This document shows, in pieces, positions 50,235 through 58,362 of a stretch of DNA of 64,000 nucleotides. Source of the stretch: Phycisphaerales bacterium (lineage in GTDB: Bacteria; Planctomycetota; Phycisphaerae; UBA1845; Fen-1342). The DNA is taken from NCBI GenBank assembly GCA_022839625.1, contig JALHJL010000008.1:60301-124300 (forward strand), written 5' to 3'. Every line of letters starts with the position of its first letter. The stretch's first letter is position 1. The translations under genes were made by a program, and so were the position numbers. Under the pieces are notes generated by a model. That model worked only from the letters and a program-made list of their open reading frames with translations, was not told the DNA's origin and ran no database searches.

Positions 50235-52163
50235 ATGGCGCTCAAGCACCTCACCGAGGAACAGATCCGCACGCTGACCGTCGAGGAGAAGGACCGCTGG
50301 TGGCTGGAGAATGTCTACCAGGGTGACGTGCCGCAGATGACCGTGCGGGTCATTCTGATGGGCTTCCTGCTCGGCGGCCTGCTGTCCATCACGAACCTGT
50401 ACGTGGGCGCCAAGGCCGGCTGGTCGCTGGGCGTCGCCATCACCTCGGTCATCCTGGCCTTCGTGTTCTTCAAGGCGCTGGAGAAAACGGGCCTCGTCCG
50501 CACCTACCACGTCCTGGAGAGCAACATCCTCCAGTCGATCGCGTGCTCCGCGGGCTACATGAACGGTCCGCTGATCGCCAGCATGGCCGCGTACATGGTC
50601 GTGACCAACACGGTCGTCCCCTGGTGGCAGATGATCATGTGGCTCATCGGCCTGGCGTTGCTGGGCGTGCTGTTTGCCTTCCCCCTCAAGCGGCGGTTCA
50701 TCAACGAGGAGCAGTTGCCGTTCCCCGAGGGCCGGGCCGCGGGCGTCGTGATGGACACGCTGCACAGCGAGGGCGAGGACGCGGCGAAGTCCGTTCTGCC
50801 GGCCAAACTGCTGGTCATCTTCGCCCTGATCGCCGGTGTTCTCCGGCTCGGCCAGTCTCATGCCATCATGGAGAAGATCAAGCTCGGGTTCCTCGCCGTC
50901 CCCGAGCTGTTGGACGAGTGGTATTACCGCCTGGCCGAGCGCGTCGGAGGTTGGGTCCCCGCCATTCTGAACACGCCGCTGCGCGAGCTGACGATCCGCC
51001 CGTCGCTGGACATCGCCATGATCGCCGCCGGCGGGCTGATGGGCATTCGCACCGGCGTCTCCTTGTTGATCGGGGCCATCTTCAACTTCTGGATTCTGGC
51101 TCCGATCATGATCCAGCACGGGGACATTCTCGGCACGCTGGACCGCGGCGGCGGCTTCCACATTGGCTTTCGGGCCATTACGACCTGGTCGCTCTGGGGC
51201 GGCGTCGCGATGATGACCACTGCGTCGCTCTATTCTTTCTTCGCCAAGCCCCAGATGTTCCTCAGCGCCTTCCGCGGCCTGTTCGCCGGGCGCGGCGAAC
51301 GCCGGGTGGATTGCATCAAGCACATTGAGTTTCCGCTGTGGGTGTCGCTGCTCGGCGTGCCGCTGGCCGGGGCCTACCTCGTCTGGATCGCCCACTGGTT
51401 CTTTGGCGTCGAGATCTGGCTGGGCGCCGTGGCGGTGCCGATGGTCTTCATCTTCACGCTGATCGGCGTAAACTCGACGGCGCTGACCTCCATCACGCCT
51501 ACGGGTGCTCTGGGCAAGATCACGCAACTCGTCTATGCCGGCCTGGCTCCGGGCAATATCACCACGAACATCGCGACCGCCGGCATTGGCGCCGAGGTCG
51601 CCGGCGGGGCGTCGAACCTTATCCAGAACATCAAGCCCGGCTACATGCTCGGCGGAAAGCCGCGCCTCCAGGCCATCGGCCACGTCGTCGGAGCCTTCTC
51701 CGGTGCGATCTTCTCCGTGGCGGTCTTCTACCCGCTGTTCCTGCGGAACGATCCGGCGGGCTTGATTACCCCGGAGTATCCATACCCGGCGGTGACCGTG
51801 TGGAAGGCCGTGGCGGAATTGCTGACGAAGGGGCTGGATGAACTGCCGATGACGGCGCTGTGGGCGGTCATCATCGGAGCAGCGCTGGGGATCGTGTTCG
51901 AGATCATTCGGGCAGCGAGCAAGGGCAAGTTCCCGCTGTCGGCGGTGGGCATCGGCCTGGCGTTCATCATCCCGTTCGACATCTGCCTGGCGATGTTCAT
52001 GGGTTCGTTCGTGTTCTGGGTCGTCGGTCGGATCTGGCCCAAGCCCGAGCAGCGCCCTAACGCCGTCTTCGTTCAAAACCAGGAATCCATCTGTGCGGGC
52101 GGCATCGCCGGCGCGGCCCTCATCGGCGTTGCCGTGATGGCGCTCGAGTTGTTTGTCCTGTAA
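50235..52163 (+). CDS. OPT family oligopeptide transporter
   Basis: 642 residues with about 14-16 membrane helices. Family marks: the N-terminal half begins TVRVILMGFLLGGLLSITNLYVGAKAG, and later come NGPLIASMAAYMVV, EEQLPFPEGRAAGVV, and GLAPGNITTNIATAGIGAEVAGGASNL. OPT proteins import peptides, modified peptides or metal chelates using the proton gradient. The first 25 residues are cytoplasmic. It is transcribed from a good promoter, and two exported proteins follow at short spacing, making a three-gene operon. Confidence 0.94.
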   Translation: MALKHLTEEQIRTLTVEEKDRWWLENVYQGDVPQMTVRVILMGFLLGGLLSITNLYVGAKAGWSLGVAITSVILAFVFFKALEKTGLVRTYHVLESNILQSIACSAGYMNGPLIASMAAYMVVTNTVVPWWQMIMWLIGLALLGVLFAFPLKRRFINEEQLPFPEGRAAGVVMDTLHSEGEDAAKSVLPAKLLVIFALIAGVLRLGQSHAIMEKIKLGFLAVPELLDEWYYRLAERVGGWVPAILNTPLRELTIRPSLDIAMIAAGGLMGIRTGVSLLIGAIFNFWILAPIMIQHGDILGTLDRGGGFHIGFRAITTWSLWGGVAMMTTASLYSFFAKPQMFLSAFRGLFAGRGERRVDCIKHIEFPLWVSLLGVPLAGAYLVWIAHWFFGVEIWLGAVAVPMVFIFTLIGVNSTALTSITPTGALGKITQLVYAGLAPGNITTNIATAGIGAEVAGGASNLIQNIKPGYMLGGKPRLQAIGHVVGAFSGAIFSVAVFYPLFLRNDPAGLITPEYPYPAVTVWKAVAELLTKGLDELPMTALWAVIIGAALGIVFEIIRAASKGKFPLSAVGIGLAFIIPFDICLAMFMGSFVFWVVGRIWPKPEQRPNAVFVQNQESICAGGIAGAALIGVAVMALELFVL

Positions 52164-52187
52164 GGGGCCCGTCACGGGAGTGGTCGT

Positions 52188-53237
52188 ATGAACGCGCGCG
52201 GCCGAATCGCGACGTTGATGATGAGCGTACTCAGCGCGGCGGCCCTGTGGACCGGCTGCGGGCAGGTCTACCCGGAGCCGAGCGAACAAGCCGTCCTCGA
52301 CTTCCTGCGGAATGCCCGGCTCAACGGGCGGCTGCGGGTCTGCTGGCCCGCGGGGCAGGCGTACGTCGAGAGCGTGATGCGGGCTGACGCGGCGTTGCGC
52401 AACGGGCTGACGGCGGCAGCGCCGATTCAGACGGTCGATGCCCTGTGGCCGCCGGAAGACCCGCGCTGGCGCGACAAGTTCAAGCCCGAGGCGGTCGAAT
52501 CGCCTGCCCGTGGGAGTCACGACGCGGAGGGAGGGCCGCCCACTGCGACGGCCGCTACGGAGCCCAGCCGCCGCGAATCGGCGTCGGCTCAAGCGCTGGA
52601 CGCGCTGGCCTCGGTGATTGAGCAGATCCCGGTGGGGCTCACGCTGGATACACCTGAGTCGAAGGCGGCGTTCGTGCGGAACATATGGGACGCGCTGGCC
52701 GTGGACGGCGTGCCGCTGCGCGACCACGTGGTCCAGATCGAGGCGCTCGGCGACTTGCAGAGCCGCTTGAACGAGCGCATCAGCACGTGTTGCGACCGCT
52801 TCGACCGCGCGGCGGCGGGCCTGGCGTTCGCGAACGAGGGCTGCCAGAGCGAGGTGAGCGCGTTGTACGATGAGTTGGCCGCGGTGCTCCACGCCCGCGA
52901 AGAGGCGTTCCTGGAGCACGCCGCGGCGCAGATGGCCGGTGTCCACGCGCGCCTGGCCACGGTAGACAAGCAGAAGCAGCGGGACGAGTATCTGCTCCTG
53001 GACAACACGCGCGAGTACTTCGGCCGCATTCTGCGCGAGGGCTGGCTCAAGCGTCTCGACGACCGGATTCGTGCCGCGCGACGCCAACTGGCGGAGCACG
53101 AGTCGGGCCGCCAGCCGCTGGCGGCCGCGGAGGCGGCGTTCGTCAAGAGCGAACTCGAACGGCTCGCGGAGCGATACGCGACGCTGTCGAAGCGCGTCCA
53201 GGCGATTCTGTCGCCGCCGGCGCCCGTCATACGGTGA
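52188..53237 (+). CDS. Exported helical protein, possible lipoprotein
   Basis: 349 residues, 24 bases after the OPT gene. A signal peptide ends at Cys24 (ALWTGC), only a partial lipobox. A low-complexity segment at about residues 100-125, rich in Ala, Pro, Ser and Thr, interrupts the chain. The rest is helical with long charged stretches (for example REEAFLEHAAAQMAGVHARL and RIRAARRQLAEHESG) that suggest coiled coil. I do not recognise the family. It is coupled to the sialidase-like gene by a GTGA overlap, so the three proteins may act together at the cell envelope. Confidence 0.72.
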   Translation: MNARGRIATLMMSVLSAAALWTGCGQVYPEPSEQAVLDFLRNARLNGRLRVCWPAGQAYVESVMRADAALRNGLTAAAPIQTVDALWPPEDPRWRDKFKPEAVESPARGSHDAEGGPPTATAATEPSRRESASAQALDALASVIEQIPVGLTLDTPESKAAFVRNIWDALAVDGVPLRDHVVQIEALGDLQSRLNERISTCCDRFDRAAAGLAFANEGCQSEVSALYDELAAVLHAREEAFLEHAAAQMAGVHARLATVDKQKQRDEYLLLDNTREYFGRILREGWLKRLDDRIRAARRQLAEHESGRQPLAAAEAAFVKSELERLAERYATLSKRVQAILSPPAPVIR

Positions 53238-54340
53238 AACACAACTACCGCACGCCCTTGTTCCTCCGTCCGAGCGCACACGCGCTCACGGTACTCGTCG
53301 TGCTCCTGGCCGGCGGCTGTCCGGGCCCGCTGGCGAACATCACCATCCAGTTCAACGTCGGCGGCGACCCAACGCCCGTCGCGTCGAACGGCGAAGCCGT
53401 CTTCGTCAGCACGGTCATTTTCGACAGCATCCCGGGCAAGGTGGGCAGCCACGCCCCGACGATCACCGCGTTTCCCGATGGCGAGTTGCTCGTTGCCTGG
53501 TATTCCTACGCGGGCCCGGGGGAGCTGGCGGGATCGGCGATCTACCTTTCGCGACGGTTGCCCGGCGCGGATTGGGAGCCGCCGGTGTTGCACGTGGATC
53601 GCCCGGAGGGTGACGGCAACCCGGTGCTGTACAGCGAGGGCGACACGGTCTGGCTGTTCCAAGCCGTGGTGCCGGGCGGCTGGAGTACCGCACGCATCGA
53701 GTTCCAGCAGTCCGCGGATCGCGGGCGCACCTGGTCCGCGCCGCGGGGGATCGATGGTCCGCTGGGATCCAATGTCCGCTACCCGCCTGTAAGGCTGGCG
53801 GACCGGACGCTCCTGCTGCCCGCCTACGACGACCTGTTGACGCGCGCGCTCTTCTTTGAGTCATCCGAGGGCGACCGCTGGTCGCTACGTTCGATCCTGA
53901 CCACGGCGCGGCCTCACCAGTGCCTGCAACCTGCCCTCGTTGCCCTGAGAGATGGTCGCTTGCTCGCCGTCATGCGCAATAGCGGCCGCGGCTGGCTGTG
54001 GGTGACCGCCTCCGACGATGGCGGTCGAACTTGGGCGCCGGCCGCGGACAGCGGATTTCCCAATCCGGCCAGTGCGGCGGACTTCTTGAGGCTGGCCAGC
54101 GGCAACCTGGTCCTGGTCTACAACGACAGCGACACCGTCCGCCGGCCCCTGTCGGTGGCGATTTCCGGTGACGAGGGTCGGACCTGGCACCGGCCGCGCG
54201 TGCTGGTCGACGGCGACGGGGACTATGCCTATCCGGCGGCTGCCCAGACGCCCGACGGCTTGATCCAGGTGGTGTACTCGCACAATCGGGAGCACATCGG
54301 GCACGTTGTGTTGAACGAGGCGTGGATCGTCGGTCGATAG
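53234..54340 (+). CDS. Sialidase-like BNR-repeat lipoprotein
   Basis: 368 residues from GTG 53234, overlapping the previous stop. Lipobox VVLLAGGC (Cys at about 29). The body is a six-bladed propeller-type exo-alpha-sialidase-like domain with three Asp boxes: SADRGRTWSAP, SDDGGRTWAPA and SGDEGRTWHRP. Family relatives (BNR_2, often annotated exo-alpha-sialidase) include true sialidases and many sugar hydrolases of unsure specificity, so the activity is not certain. Anchored to the outer or inner membrane, it could release sugars or fragments taken up elsewhere. Confidence 0.85.
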   Translation: MKHNYRTPLFLRPSAHALTVLVVLLAGGCPGPLANITIQFNVGGDPTPVASNGEAVFVSTVIFDSIPGKVGSHAPTITAFPDGELLVAWYSYAGPGELAGSAIYLSRRLPGADWEPPVLHVDRPEGDGNPVLYSEGDTVWLFQAVVPGGWSTARIEFQQSADRGRTWSAPRGIDGPLGSNVRYPPVRLADRTLLLPAYDDLLTRALFFESSEGDRWSLRSILTTARPHQCLQPALVALRDGRLLAVMRNSGRGWLWVTASDDGGRTWAPAADSGFPNPASAADFLRLASGNLVLVYNDSDTVRRPLSVAISGDEGRTWHRPRVLVDGDGDYAYPAAAQTPDGLIQVVYSHNREHIGHVVLNEAWIVGR

Positions 54341-54577
54341 GTGTCCGTTGACAAAGGGGGACTGGCGCTGCGCCGGTGGCCCTTCGCGGTAGCGCTGCAT
54401 GGCTTTCGCGCGGTGCCTGTAGTCCTTTCCCAACGGACGGATAGCGCAGCAGATACGGCAAACGGGCTGCGGGCGGCAATAACCGAATGTTGCCCGCGAA
54501 TACCCCGGTAAGGCCGGCGCACCCGCGGGCGTGCGCGGTTGCGGCCGGTGTCTCGGCGTTTTCAGGAGGAACGTTAC

Positions 54578-55570
54578 ATGAGAGCAATGCGAGCCGCATC
54601 CCTCGTCGCGCTTGCGGCGTTGATGGGCACGGGGTGTACCGCGGTGCAAGGAACGCGCGACTTCACCACGAGCGCCCCTTGGAACTCGTATGAGCGGATC
54701 GTCGTGCGTACGACGAACGGCAGTGTCCGGCTGACCTGCGGCGGCAGCTCGCAACTCCGCCTGGAGGCCCGGAAGCACATCAACGCCGCCAACGTGGCGG
54801 ACGCTGAGAGGTACCTCGACCAGATCGAGGTCGTGGCCCAGCCGGATGAGCACGATCAGGCCACGTTTCGTGTTGAGGTGCGGATTCCCGAGGCGATCCG
54901 GCACCTATCGCCGGGCGTCTCGCTGTCCATCGAAGTCCCGGTTCCCTGTGCGGCCGACATCGCGACCAGCAACGGTTCGATCCGCGTGGCCAAAGTGAAG
55001 GAGCCTGCGGTGCTCGTAACGGAAAACGGGCGCATCGAGGCACGTGACGTTGCCGGCGAGCTCGCGGCCCGCACCAGCAACGGGCCGATCCAGGCCGAGC
55101 GCGTTCAAGGCTCGCTTCAGGCCGAAACGAGCAACGCCCGCATTGTGGCACGTGACATCGCCGGCGAGCTCGCGGCCCGCACCAGCAACGGGTCGATCCA
55201 GGCCGAGCGCGTCGAAGGGGCCTGCCGGCTGCGCAGCTCGAACGGCTCGATTCGGGTGCTCGCGGCGCGCGGGAACGTACAGGCCGAGACCACGAACGGG
55301 TCGATCCATCTGGAGGCCGACCCCCCCGAGGGCGCGCAGATTTCGCTGAACACGAGCAATGCCTCGATCGCCGCCGTGCTGCCGAAGCAGCTTCGTGGGG
55401 CCGTCAAGCTCGACACCAGCAACGGCTACGCCCGCGCGAATTGGCTGAACGTCCCAGTGGAGATTCAGCGGCAGGACCGGCATCATCTGCACGCGGTGCT
55501 CAACGGCGGGGGGCCCGCGGAGTTCGCCGCCACAACGTCGAGCGGATCGATCACGGTCGACCTGCGCTGA
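54578..55570 (+). CDS. DUF4097-like beta-helix lipoprotein
   Basis: 330 residues from ATG 54578 (AGGAGG eight bases upstream). Lipobox ALMGTGC gives a lipid-anchored Cys at about 20. The mature part is made of repeats such as ATSNGSIRV, ARTSNGPIQAE, AETSNARIVA and ETTNGSIHLE, the T-S/T-N-G-x-I signature of the DUF4097/DUF4098 adhesin-like beta-helix family. Such proteins form cell-surface or periplasmic structures of unknown role. Two of the repeats are near-identical at DNA level (see the repeat at 55041). It stands alone after a 237-base gap. Confidence 0.85.
   Translation: MRAMRAASLVALAALMGTGCTAVQGTRDFTTSAPWNSYERIVVRTTNGSVRLTCGGSSQLRLEARKHINAANVADAERYLDQIEVVAQPDEHDQATFRVEVRIPEAIRHLSPGVSLSIEVPVPCAADIATSNGSIRVAKVKEPAVLVTENGRIEARDVAGELAARTSNGPIQAERVQGSLQAETSNARIVARDIAGELAARTSNGSIQAERVEGACRLRSSNGSIRVLAARGNVQAETTNGSIHLEADPPEGAQISLNTSNASIAAVLPKQLRGAVKLDTSNGYARANWLNVPVEIQRQDRHHLHAVLNGGGPAEFAATTSSGSITVDLR
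55041..55218 (+). repeat. Internal 108-base direct repeat in the DUF4097-like gene
   Basis: Bases 55041-55110 and 55149-55218 are about 70 bases long and near-identical, with a period of 108 bases (36 codons). The encoded copies both read GELAARTSNG(P/S)IQAERV. They look like a recent tandem duplication of beta-helix rungs. Confidence 0.85.
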
Positions 55571-55571
55571 A

Positions 55572-55638
55572 ATAAGGGACAAGAATCAGGGACAGTTACC
55601 TATCTTGCAGGCAGAAATGGGCGACGGTCCCTATTTTC
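55572..55638. repeat. Imperfect palindromic element with GGGACAG...GTCCC ends
   Basis: Between the DUF4097-like gene and the oxidoreductase gene. AGGGAC (55588-55593) pairs with GTCCCT (55627-55632), and the flanks agree partly (AGTTACC on one side, GGGCGAC on the other). The wording AGGGACAGTTACCTAT is like that of intergenic elements seen beside REP-associated tyrosine transposases in many bacteria; no transposase gene is present here. Confidence 0.5.
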
Positions 55639-55696
55639 TCGTGTTGTCGCGCGCCGAACGTTGCAGCCCGCCCGAATCCCCGGTATGCATGCCGGT

Positions 55697-56812
55697 ATGA
55701 GCCGATTGCGGTTCGGCGTGTGCGGGCTCGGCTTCATGGGGCGCAGCCACTTCGCGCGCCTGCGCGGACATTCCCGTGCCGCCATCGTGGCGATCTGCGA
55801 CCATGATGCGCGGCGCCGCAGCGGCGACTGGGGCGACGAGCTCGGTAACCTGGACCTCGGGCAGGCCGCGGCGGGTCGCGTCGCGCTGGATGACATCGCG
55901 GCCTACGCGACGCCGGACGAGCTGATCGCCGATCCGAACGTCGAGGCGGTGCTCATCACGCTGCCGACGGCCCTGCACGCCGGCGTCGCCATCGCGGCAC
56001 TCCAGGCCGGCAAGCACGTGCTGTGCGAGAAGCCGATGGCCATGACGGTCGGCGATTGCGACAGGATGATCCGCGCGGCTGAGGCGAACGGCCGCACGCT
56101 GATGGTCGCGCAGTGTATCCGCTTCTGGCCGCAGTACGAGGCGATCAAGCACTGCGTGGATGAAGGCCGGATCGGCTCGGTGCGCTTCGTGGGCTTGCGC
56201 CGTTTGGGCTGTCCGCCGACCTACTCGGCCGAGAACTGGCTGCTCGACGGCCGCCAGAGCGGCGGTGCGCTTCTCGACCTGCACGTGCACGACGTCGACT
56301 TTGCTCATTACCTCCTGGGCATTCCGGAGTCAGTCTACGCGCGCGGCACGCGCGGACCGTCGGGGGGCATCGACCATGTGACCGCTACCTGGGCCTATCC
56401 CGATGGAAGCTACGCGACCCTCGAAGGGGGGTGGGTTCTCGCGGCCCCGTGGACGTTCGACATGGAGATCAGCGTGCACGGCGAGCGAGGTACGCTGGGC
56501 TGGGCCATGTCTCGCGGCAGCGAGGTCGTTCTGCGAACCGGGAGCGACGACGTGGAGCCGATCCCGTGCGATGGGGACGCGCTACGGCGTGAGCAAGACT
56601 ACTTTATCGAGTGCGTTGTGGCCGGGCGACCGGTCGAGGCGTGTACGCCCTCGTCATCGCGGGCCAGTATCGCGCTCGCGTGGCTCGAACGGCGTTCGAT
56701 CGAGACGGGCCGGGTGGTGCCACTGTCGGATCGGCTGCGTCGGGTGTGGTCGGGGGCGACGGGAAGCGGGCCGGCGCGAGTTATAGGACGGGATGCCCAA
56801 CCGTCCGCGTAG
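55697..56812 (+). CDS. Gfo/Idh/MocA family oxidoreductase
   Basis: 371 residues from ATG 55697 (ATG 55685 possible). Rossmann motif GLGFMGRSHF, NAD(P)-binding region ICDHD, and the catalytic-type motif EKPMAMTVGDC with its Lys, followed by CIRFWPQYEAIK and GGALLDLHVHDVDFAHYLLG. The family oxidises or reduces sugars and inositols, and this organism group has many paralogues. No obvious signal peptide, so cytoplasmic. Its substrate cannot be inferred. It lies upstream of the small lipoprotein gene. Confidence 0.9.
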   Translation: MSRLRFGVCGLGFMGRSHFARLRGHSRAAIVAICDHDARRRSGDWGDELGNLDLGQAAAGRVALDDIAAYATPDELIADPNVEAVLITLPTALHAGVAIAALQAGKHVLCEKPMAMTVGDCDRMIRAAEANGRTLMVAQCIRFWPQYEAIKHCVDEGRIGSVRFVGLRRLGCPPTYSAENWLLDGRQSGGALLDLHVHDVDFAHYLLGIPESVYARGTRGPSGGIDHVTATWAYPDGSYATLEGGWVLAAPWTFDMEISVHGERGTLGWAMSRGSEVVLRTGSDDVEPIPCDGDALRREQDYFIECVVAGRPVEACTPSSSRASIALAWLERRSIETGRVVPLSDRLRRVWSGATGSGPARVIGRDAQPSA

Positions 56813-56866
56813 AACCTGCGCTTCACTCGCCAACTCCCGTGCCGGACGCAATTCGGCTTGCCGCGC

Positions 56867-56897
56867 TTGACCTGGCGGGAGCGGTTGCAAATACAAT
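56867..56897 (+). promoter_or_regulatory. Promoter of the small lipoprotein gene, possibly leaderless
   Basis: TACAAT at 56892-56897 with TTGACC at 56867-56872, spacer 19 (long). The -10 ends six bases before the ATG at 56904, so transcription would begin at or next to the start codon. Confidence 0.5.
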
Positions 56898-56903
56898 CTG
56901 GCG

Positions 56904-57221
56904 ATGAAGTTGGGCGTCTTACTGCTTGCTGCACTTGCGCTGGTGGCCGGTTGCTCGGCACCGTCGCGGTTCGCGGTGATTGAAGCCGCGCCGGGAGGTC
57001 CAGCGCCGGCGAATATCGCCCTGGGAGCGTCAGCCGAGGTGTCGCGAATCGCGGCGTGGCGCGCCGCGCGTTCGGACTGGCCGTCGGTCGAGACCGGCTA
57101 TCGCGCTGATGACATAACGCTCTACATGACAGCCACTTACGATTCCCAGGCGTACTACGATCGCTTCGGGAGCCTCTATCGCGAGGCTCAGACGATCCGC
57201 ACGGGGGTGCGGGTGCGGTGA
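56904..57221 (+). CDS. Small lipoprotein, 105 residues
   Basis: A signal peptide ends in a textbook lipobox (ALVAGC, Cys at about 17). The mature part, of about 88 residues, has no recognised domain; it is slightly basic with conserved-looking aromatic residues (WPSVETGYRADDITLYM, YYDRFGSLYRE). No ribosome-binding site precedes the ATG, and a -10 box sits just before it, which suggests a leaderless mRNA. Could be a cell-envelope structural lipoprotein. Gene 92 bases after the oxidoreductase gene. Confidence 0.72.
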   Translation: MKLGVLLLAALALVAGCSAPSRFAVIEAAPGGPAPANIALGASAEVSRIAAWRAARSDWPSVETGYRADDITLYMTATYDSQAYYDRFGSLYREAQTIRTGVRVR

Positions 57222-57414
57222 CTGCGTGTCATTTCCTGGGGGGTGCGGCGATTTCGCAGGTGGGGAACTTAACAAATCGTCGTTGACCAGTACCATTTGC
57301 GAACTACGGGACTATGGTTTCATAAGGTGCGCGGCGCTGACGCGCCGTCGGTCCGTTGGGAGTCTTTGTACGGGCAACTTATCGGTCTCTTGCGCAAACA
57401 GGAGGTACTGCAAC

Positions 57415-58296
57415 ATGGGCGGCGGTCTGGCACGATTTGTGGGGATTCTCGTGGTGAGTCTGGCTCTAGGAGCGTCTGGCTGTGGCGTTATCGGGTCAAG
57501 CCTGCTTGACCAATATTGGCTGAGCAAGCTGTCGTCCGAGGTCGACAACCTGTCGCAGGACGTGCAGTCGGCCATGGGGCTCCCCGCGCTTCCGGGCGCG
57601 AAAGGCGATACTGGCGAGCCCGGCGCCGATGGCGCCGACGGGCGGGACGGAGCTGACGGCGCTGACGGTGCCGACGGGGCTGATGGCCGCGACGGCGTGG
57701 ACGGGCGTGACGGCGCGGACGGAGCCGATGGTGCCGACGGCCGCGACGGGGTCGACGGTCGCGATGGAGCAGACGGAGCCGATGGGGTCGACGGCCGCGA
57801 CGGCGTAGACGGTCGCGACGGTGTGGACGGTCGTGACGGTGTGGACGGGCGCGACGGCGTCGATGGCGCGGACGGCGCCGATGGGGCTGACGGGCGCGAC
57901 GGCGTGGATGGGCGCGACGGTGTGGATGGCGAGCAAGGTCCGCCGGGTGAACCGGGAGTATTGGCCCGCGCCCAGATCAGCGCCGCCGGAACCAACCTGA
58001 GCCTGCCCAACAATGTCGAGTCGCTTCGCGAGTCTACAGGAAAGTATCACATCCTGGTGCAGCTCCCGGACAGCTTTGACGGCTCGCTGTATCAGCTTGG
58101 AGATTACCCGGTCAATGTGACGCCGCACCCGGTGTTCCCGAGTCCGGATGCGGATGCGGACATGCTGGTCGTGGGCGTACAGGCGATCGAGACGGACAGC
58201 GATCCGACGACGGTCGAGTTCCGCATTCACATTCGCCAACTGCCGACACAGAGTTATCGCAACGCGGCCTTCACGTTCGTGCTGTTGCAGCCGTAG
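57415..58296 (+). CDS. Collagen-like lipoprotein with G-x-D triplets
   Basis: 293 residues from ATG 57415 (AGGAGGT eight bases upstream). Lipobox LALGASGC (Cys at about 23). A short helical segment (SSLLDQYWLSKLSSEVDNLS) may act as trimerisation stem. Then come 40 uninterrupted Gly-x-y triplets (residues 61-180), of which 34 in a row are G-x-D (GAD, GRD, GVD). A C-terminal globular part of about 113 residues (GKYHILVQLPDSFDGSLYQL...) follows. Bacterial collagen-like proteins form surface stalks; very few have Asp at every third position. Placed on the surface by lipid anchor. Confidence 0.88.
   Translation: MGGGLARFVGILVVSLALGASGCGVIGSSLLDQYWLSKLSSEVDNLSQDVQSAMGLPALPGAKGDTGEPGADGADGRDGADGADGADGADGRDGVDGRDGADGADGADGRDGVDGRDGADGADGVDGRDGVDGRDGVDGRDGVDGRDGVDGADGADGADGRDGVDGRDGVDGEQGPPGEPGVLARAQISAAGTNLSLPNNVESLRESTGKYHILVQLPDSFDGSLYQLGDYPVNVTPHPVFPSPDADADMLVVGVQAIETDSDPTTVEFRIHIRQLPTQSYRNAAFTFVLLQP
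57595..57954 (+). repeat. Nine-base-period repeat encoding collagen triplets
   Basis: 40 nine-base units in the coding frame. The third base of the codons varies (GAC/GAT, GGC/GGG), so the repeat is kept at protein rather than DNA level. Confidence 0.85.
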
Positions 58297-58324
58297 TCGA
58301 ACGGGCAACGAACCGACGCGTCCA

Positions 58325-58362
58325 GCAGGCGGTGCGCCTCAGTCTTCGGTCGCACCGCCTGC
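58325..58362. terminator. Hairpin between collagen-like and glycosyltransferase genes
   Basis: GCAGGCGGTGCG (58325-58336) and CGCACCGCCTGC (58351-58362) form perfect twelve-base arms with a 14-base loop that covers the end of the glycosyltransferase gene. Both genes converge on it. There is no T-run, so termination would depend on the hairpin alone or on Rho. Confidence 0.5.

Noticed and set aside
49965..53279. Long upstream extension of the sirtuin frame covering the OPT and lipoprotein genes
   Set aside because: The extension is antisense to clear membrane protein genes and has no family; the sirtuin starts at ATG 49964.
53234..54340. Assignment as a true sialidase
   Set aside because: Asp boxes are present, but the catalytic Arg triad and the nucleophilic Tyr/Glu pair could not be confirmed, so it is left as sialidase-like.
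57595..57954. Possible CRISPR array or microsatellite
   Set aside because: Units are nine bases in coding frame with no spacers.
57312..58013. Repetitive minus-strand ORF rich in Ser-Thr-Pro (SAPSTPSRPSTPS)
   Set aside because: Mirror of the collagen triplets; no start signal and no export signal.
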